Positions 60,589 to 64,000 of a DNA stretch of 64,000 nt are shown piece after piece. The stretch is taken from assembly GCA_030039795.1 (NCBI GenBank), contig JASHUU010000088.1, positions 44,684 through 108,683 of the forward strand, given 5' to 3'. The first letter of the stretch is position 1, and each line of letters opens with the position of its first letter. Position numbers and translations under genes: made by a program. The DNA comes from Nitrososphaerales archaeon. Lineage in GTDB: Archaea; Thermoproteota; Nitrososphaeria; Nitrososphaerales; Gagatemarchaeaceae. The notes under the pieces are model-generated. The model saw only the letters and a program-made list of their open reading frames with translations, ran no database searches and had not been told where the DNA came from.

Positions 60589-60819
60589 ATGGCCACTGTA
60601 AAGGTGGACGAGAGAACATATGCCGAACTGAACCGAATCGCCGGCGACCTGAGAGCATCGAGAGGCAGGCCCGTACCCATAGACGAAGTCATCAGGGAGC
60701 TTCTCGGCAGAAGGAAACCGTCTGGGTACATAGGGTCTTGGAGGATGAGCGACGAGGAGACGGAGAGGATCTTCGGAGACCTGCAGGAGGCTTGGAAGAC
60801 CTGGAAGCGAATGGCGTAA
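60589..60819 (+). CDS. VapB-type antitoxin
   Basis: 76 residues: VKVDERTYAELNRIAGDLRA is a ribbon-helix-helix-like N-terminus, PIDEVIRELLGRRK follows, and the acidic/aromatic C-terminal tail should wrap the toxin. A TATA-like GTTATATAG at 60557-60565 is about 26 nt upstream of the ATG. Directly followed by a PIN-domain gene, whose likely start overlaps its TAA. Confidence 0.8.
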   Translation: MATVKVDERTYAELNRIAGDLRASRGRPVPIDEVIRELLGRRKPSGYIGSWRMSDEETERIFGDLQEAWKTWKRMA

Positions 60820-61211
60820 TCCTCGACACCGACGTGCTCGTCTCCGACCTCCGCGGCAAAACTTCGATTCTTAGTGACCTAGAAGGCAAAGGTCCCGCCA
60901 CCACGGTGGTCAATGCGTTTGAGTTGTTCCATGGTGCGTACAAGTCGAAGGAGGCGTCAGCTAATCTCTCCGCTGCGAGAGGCCTTCTTTCGAGCCTCAG
61001 GGTCGTCGGTCTCAGCCTGAAGGCGGCAGAGAGGGCAGGAGAAATCCTGGCCCACTCCCAAAGGTCTGGCGACGCGCTCGAGGTGCGCGACCTCTTGATC
61101 GGTTGCATCGCCAGGGAAGAGGGGCTGTCGCTCGTCACGTACAACGCCAAGCACTTCAGAAGAATACCAGGACTCGGAGTCGTCGACGCGGGCCAGATCG
61201 CCGACAGATAG
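60816..61211 (+). CDS. VapC-type PIN-domain ribonuclease toxin
   Basis: 131 residues. PIN acidic residues appear in ILDTDVLVS, NAFELFHG and DLLIGCIA; the fourth site reads VTYNAKHF, Asn replacing the usual Asp. The typical VapC start (MILDTDxLV) corresponds to GTA ATC CTC GAC, where GTA at 60816-60818 overlaps the antitoxin stop TAA. The nearest standard start, TTG at 60792, would add eight residues and leave almost no space after the GGAGG before it. Confidence 0.82.
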   Translation, partial: VILDTDVLVSDLRGKTSILSDLEGKGPATTVVNAFELFHGAYKSKEASANLSAARGLLSSLRVVGLSLKAAERAGEILAHSQRSGDALEVRDLLIGCIAREEGLSLVTYNAKHFRRIPGLGVVDAGQIADR

Positions 61212-61499
61212 CCGGCCCCTGCAAGGAGGAAAGCCTGACCGCAAGGAAGACTGTCGTCGAGGAGCCCCATAGCTCGCCCCCGATTGACGCTTCTTTGGCC
61301 AAGAGTGAGAGGATGGGAAAGAATGCCAGAAGGACGGCGAACGAGATTGTCATCTTCCGGATGGTATTCAGTTTGTGGCCAATCGACTCTCCGTGCTATA
61401 CCGGTTTTGCGGGCCGGCAGTCGCTGTCGGAAAACGAGTGTTGTCGAGCCGCCCTGCCCTCGTCCGCTGAGTACCTCGGCGAGGTCTGAGCTGCGTTCG
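61212..61499. other. Intergenic between the two toxin-antitoxin pairs
   Basis: Nothing recognised. Composition is mixed and open frames are short and without motifs. Confidence 0.5.
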
Positions 61500-61928
61500 T
61501 CATGCAACCCGCGGGTTGAACCTTCGGGGGTCTAGACGCCTGATTCCAGGGATTCGCTCATACACGTCGTCCGTGGACAGGATTGTGTGGTCCTGGTCCT
61601 GGTTCAGAGCCGCCGCGGCGTAGATCGCGTCGAACAGGCCCGTCACATTGAAGGACTTCATGATAGACTGGGCGGCCAGCAGGACATCTGCGGTCAGTGG
61701 GAGGATTGAGAGGCCGCTGATTCCCGCTATCTCAGCCTGCTTGCCCAAGATCATGGTCTTGTCGTAGCCGAAGTCCTCGAGAACGTAGTACAGCTCGATC
61801 AAGATCGCCGCCGAAGCATTCAGCTTCAGCTTCCTCTCCTTCAGAGAGCTGAAGATAGGATCTGCGTATCGCTTCAGCCGGTCGCTCTTCTTCGAATACG
61901 CTACGAACAGGTCGGACTCGATGATTAC
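61500..61928 (-). CDS. PIN-domain toxin, second VapC-type
   Basis: 142 residues in the frame VIIESDLFVAYSKKSDRLKR, then ILIELYYVLEDFG, GLFDAIYAAAAL and TILSTDDVYERIPGI: the four acidic PIN positions are all present. The frame from the family N-terminus begins at GTA (61926-61928), overlapping the antitoxin stop TAA. The first standard codon is a TTG that would delete the first catalytic Asp. Confidence 0.8.
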   Translation of the reverse strand, partial: VIIESDLFVAYSKKSDRLKRYADPIFSSLKERKLKLNASAAILIELYYVLEDFGYDKTMILGKQAEIAGISGLSILPLTADVLLAAQSIMKSFNVTGLFDAIYAAAALNQDQDHTILSTDDVYERIPGIRRLDPRRFNPRVA

Positions 61929-62158
61929 TTCTCCCGCCTCCTCCTTGTCCGGAGTCCGACTTCCTCGGCGAGCTTCTTCTCCGCCCTCTCTTTGGCGCTC
62001 TCTCCGGTGTCGGACATGTCAAACTCAATCGGCGCCCGGGGCATCGGGATGACCATGTACGAGTCGCCCATCGGGATGACCAGCGCCTTGTCGGCCTCTA
62101 TCCTGATTTCCTTCGGTATGGTGACCCTGCCTCGGTCGTCGATCTCGACGATGGACAT
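61925..62158 (-). CDS. AbrB/MazE-type antitoxin
   Basis: 77 residues. MSIVEIDDRGRVTIPKEIRI is the swapped-hairpin AbrB DNA-binding domain, followed by a charged tail. The ATG at 62156-62158 is preferred over the longer frame because a TATA-like GTAAATATGGG lies about 26 nt upstream. Antitoxin of the adjacent PIN toxin. Confidence 0.85.
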   Translation of the reverse strand: MSIVEIDDRGRVTIPKEIRIEADKALVIPMGDSYMVIPMPRAPIEFDMSDTGESAKERAEKKLAEEVGLRTRRRREK

Positions 62159-62334
62159 GCTACCGAATGCAGCCAATTCCCATATTTACGAACTGTGGGC
62201 AGAGGACAGTCTTCACCCACAACTGCGACGGCTGGCTTCCGGGCAGCCAACCTCGAGAGGGTGTTCGCGCCCTCTGGCGGGCTGGAACTACGAAGAGGCT
62301 GTCAACCTGAACCTGGGCCCAAGACGACGAAGTC

Positions 62335-62742
62335 CTATCGGGGCGCCCGAATTTGATTGGCTCTGCCCGGTTTCCGCGCGGCGTCAGCCGACGGGGATCC
62401 TGGGGAGCACCTCTCTGCTTCCAGCGTCCCGGAGCAGCAGTCCATCCACAGGCTCAACTGTCTGATCCCGTCAATGCCGACGAGTATCTCCGACGCTCCT
62501 TCGCTCGTCTCCACCAGGCCGTCCGTGGTGACCGCGAGTTCGGGATACTCCACCGCGCCGTACGCGCCCCTCATCTCGATCCTGCTCCCGTCCGCCAGCA
62601 CCGCGGCGCTCTTCCTGGGCCTTAGCTCGCCGAGTCCCAGCCCGTCGAACAGCCGGCGCGGTACGAAGAGGAAGCCGGAGAATCCGGTGTCGACCACCGC
62701 CACGACGCTTCCCCGCTCAGGATACTCCCTCCCCATCAGCAC
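62335..62742 (-). CDS. Clan AA aspartic-protease-like protein
   Basis: At least 135 residues. VVAVVDTGFSGFLFVPRRL is the retropepsin-like DTGxxG motif seen in prokaryotic clan AA proteins, and GASEILVGIDGIRQL is the second half. Homology would place the start about 15 residues further upstream (around PKFVDGAPALELRI), but no standard start is present there; an ATG overlapping the RHH stop is in the wrong frame, so a small frameshift is possible. Often found next to toxin-antitoxin-like genes. Confidence 0.7.
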   Translation of the reverse strand: MLMGREYPERGSVVAVVDTGFSGFLFVPRRLFDGLGLGELRPRKSAAVLADGSRIEMRGAYGAVEYPELAVTTDGLVETSEGASEILVGIDGIRQLSLWMDCCSGTLEAERCSPGSPSADAARKPGRANQIRAPR

Positions 62743-62797
62743 GTTCCTTATCCTGAGCTCCAGGGCAGGCGCGCCGTCGACGAACTTAGGCGTACGC

Positions 62798-63127
62798 TCA
62801 TCGCCTTGTCCTGAGGCCCATCCTCCTCGTAGCCGGGACGCCCGGCAGCGACTCTATCACGACGTCCCGCGGGTCGGTGCCTGCCAGTCTGAGCTGGCTG
62901 GCGAGCTCCTGCAGCGACGGAGCTTCCGCGACTCTCCTCTCGCCGAGCGTGGCCACGTAGAGCCTCGCCTCTCCGTGGTCTTCCATCGTGCCTTCGCGCA
63001 GCCAGACCCTTATCGCGTCCTCGACGCTCGCGGAGATCGAGCCCTTCTTGACCCCGTGGACCTGGCCTGCCCTGGCCCTCAGCGATTTCTCCAGCTCGTC
63101 GTCTATCTTCAGCGTAATCACGCCCAT
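62798..63127 (-). CDS. Ribbon-helix-helix-like small protein
   Basis: 109 residues: GVITLKIDDELEKSLRARAG is an RHH-like opening, and ISASVEDAIRVWLREG follows. The C-terminal half is unassigned. Strong AT-rich promoter at 63138-63165. Precedes the aspartic-protease-like gene on the same strand. Confidence 0.72.
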   Translation of the reverse strand: MGVITLKIDDELEKSLRARAGQVHGVKKGSISASVEDAIRVWLREGTMEDHGEARLYVATLGERRVAEAPSLQELASQLRLAGTDPRDVVIESLPGVPATRRMGLRTRR

Positions 63128-63135
63128 GAGGAAGC

Positions 63136-63166
63136 AGAATACTTTACATATTTATATATTTACACG
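63136..63166 (-). promoter_or_regulatory. AT-rich promoter of the RHH gene
   Basis: TTTACATATTTATATATTTAC is a near-continuous AT tract with several TATA-like choices, 10-38 nt upstream of the ATG on the minus strand. Confidence 0.55.
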
Positions 63167-63276
63167 TCGGTGGCGTTCGTTATAGCCACAGCCGCTCACC
63201 CTGAGAGCCCTCGTCCGTTGTGGGGGCCTGCCGACCGGTCGAGGGGTAGTCGCGAGGATGACTCCGTCGACCAGCC

Positions 63277-63314
63277 ACGTCATGGCGACAGACCTACGTC
63301 ATGGCGACAGACCT
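63277..63314. repeat. Two tandem copies of a 19-bp sequence
   Basis: ACGTCATGGCGACAGACCT occurs at 63277-63295 and again directly at 63296-63314, in the gap between the RHH gene and the Cas6-like gene. Confidence 0.85.
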
Positions 63315-63351
63315 TGGTCATTGTGTGAGATGGGTGTTATAAGCCGCTTCA

Positions 63352-64000
63352 ATGATTCAGCTTTGCTCCAAGTTGAGGCTGCTGCTCAAGCTGGTGCCCA
63401 AGGAATCGCATCCCTACGTGAACGACTATCACTATCACCTACAAGCGGCAATCTACTCCCTGATCCGCGAGGGCGGCCTTCCTAGAGTGCACGAGAAGAA
63501 GGGCTACAAGTTCTTCTGTTTCTCGAACATATTTCCGTTTGGGGATTTCAAACAGGGAAACGAAAGAAATCTGCTTTTATCGTCCCCCGACCTTACAATT
63601 GTGGAGTCAATCGAGCGCTCAGCGTCATCGAAGATAAGATCTGGACGCCCACTCGCCGTTGGCGAACTCCAATTCACGATTACCAGTGTTTCCAGGCCTT
63701 TTCGGACCAATCTTGAGGGACCTGAGACAACTGTTCGCTCCGCAACTCCAATCGTGATGAGGATTCCTAGAGTCAGGTACGAGCAATATGGTATGAGACC
63801 ACAACCCTACTATGACTACGTCTTCTGGCGGGAGACGATCCCTCTAGACGCGTTCGTTAAACAGCTCAGGGATGGAATGGTAAAGAAGTGGAAGGAGTAC
63901 TTCGTCAATAGCGTCAGCGATGAGAGAAGATATTTGGATGAAGAGTTACTGCCAGAGATAACCTATTACAAACTCATCAAGACTCTGGCAAAGCCGTTAG
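63352..64000 (+). CDS. cas6: Cas6-like CRISPR endoribonuclease (cut by window edge)
   Basis: 216 codons remain open to the window edge. The N-terminal LRLLLKLVPKESHPYVNDY, then HYHLQAAIYSLIREG and RVHEKKGYKFFCFSNIF match the opening of Cas6 (lp..Y.Y.lqs.iY..l......lHe.g.k.FtFS); RSATPIVMRIPR corresponds to the later tSPi segment and MVKKWKEYF to the nK..K helix. It would cut pre-crRNA. ATG at 63352; a TTG at 63373 fits both the TATA-like TTATAA at 63337-63342 and the family start. GC content is lower than upstream. Confidence 0.7.
   Translation, partial: MIQLCSKLRLLLKLVPKESHPYVNDYHYHLQAAIYSLIREGGLPRVHEKKGYKFFCFSNIFPFGDFKQGNERNLLLSSPDLTIVESIERSASSKIRSGRPLAVGELQFTITSVSRPFRTNLEGPETTVRSATPIVMRIPRVRYEQYGMRPQPYYDYVFWRETIPLDAFVKQLRDGMVKKWKEYFVNSVSDERRYLDEELLPEITYYKLIKTLAKPL

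Noticed and set aside
61212-61499. Remnant gene between toxin-antitoxin pairs
   Set aside because: Short frames only, no recognisable similarity on either strand.
63277-63314. CRISPR array near cas6
   Set aside because: Two directly adjacent 19-bp copies without a spacer are not an array.

Overview
The window is archaeal. It carries an A-type ATP synthase cluster, archaeal DnaG, TFE, pelota, NAC, archaeal Trm56, TiaS, EndoQ, an aLhr2-type helicase, an SRP 7S RNA and an RNase P RNA. All four tRNA genes contain introns, mostly at non-canonical positions, as in TACK archaea. DNA is GC-rich, with a few islands of lower GC. Many genes look leaderless: a TATA-like box lies about 26 nt upstream of an ATG, GTG or, very often, TTG start codon. 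My best guess is a non-ammonia-oxidising, deep-branching member of the Thermoproteota/Nitrososphaeria (inference; no marker here settles it).

Layout. 1-2900 (minus): an Smc6-like short SMC ATPase, a kleisin-like partner and the start of a third gene. 2994-9994: Lhr helicase, unknown protein, phosphoesterase, thioredoxin, Nudix, phosphoribosyltransferase, secreted G1-type glutamic peptidase. 10058-12995: intron-containing tRNA-Val and tRNA-Ser, enolase, SRP RNA, tRNA thiolase. 13071-26059: site-2 protease, pelota, DnaG, toprim, PheT, PheS, TrpRS, CoaD, Map, DUF1512, Trm112, a structured RNA and tRNA-Trp. 26088-35529: EndoQ, ArsR/MFS pair, 3-methyladenine glycosylase, tRNA-Pro, a lower-GC stretch, a class III cyclase-TolB-TPR protein and an MMPL transporter. 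35599-40449: ABC transporter, a compact Ku-like/ligase/PolX-like operon, a methyltransferase.

40557-45107: an HTH/ATP-cone/NrdD-like protein next to class II ribonucleotide reductase. 45353-50631 (minus): ATP synthase genes H-F-E-A-B-D plus a 44-residue helical protein; C, I and K are absent. 51115-55001: secreted protein, NAC, PUA protein, Trm56-TFE-HD operon and a 36-residue protein with 8 Cys. 55089-60460: structured RNA, PLP gamma-family enzyme, TiaS, RAM-domain regulator, LAGLIDADG endonuclease, Tsr3, SRPBCC/ArsR pair, RNase P RNA. 60589-63127: two VapBC-type pairs, an aspartic-protease-like gene and an RHH protein. The window ends inside a Cas6-like gene, so a CRISPR locus probably lies beyond.

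The most interesting points are the Ku-ligase-PolX operon, the short Smc6-like SMC with its kleisin neighbour, three genes whose only plausible start is GTA overlapping the upstream stop codon, a tRNA-Ser with three introns, and unassigned structured RNAs transcribed from their own TATA boxes.
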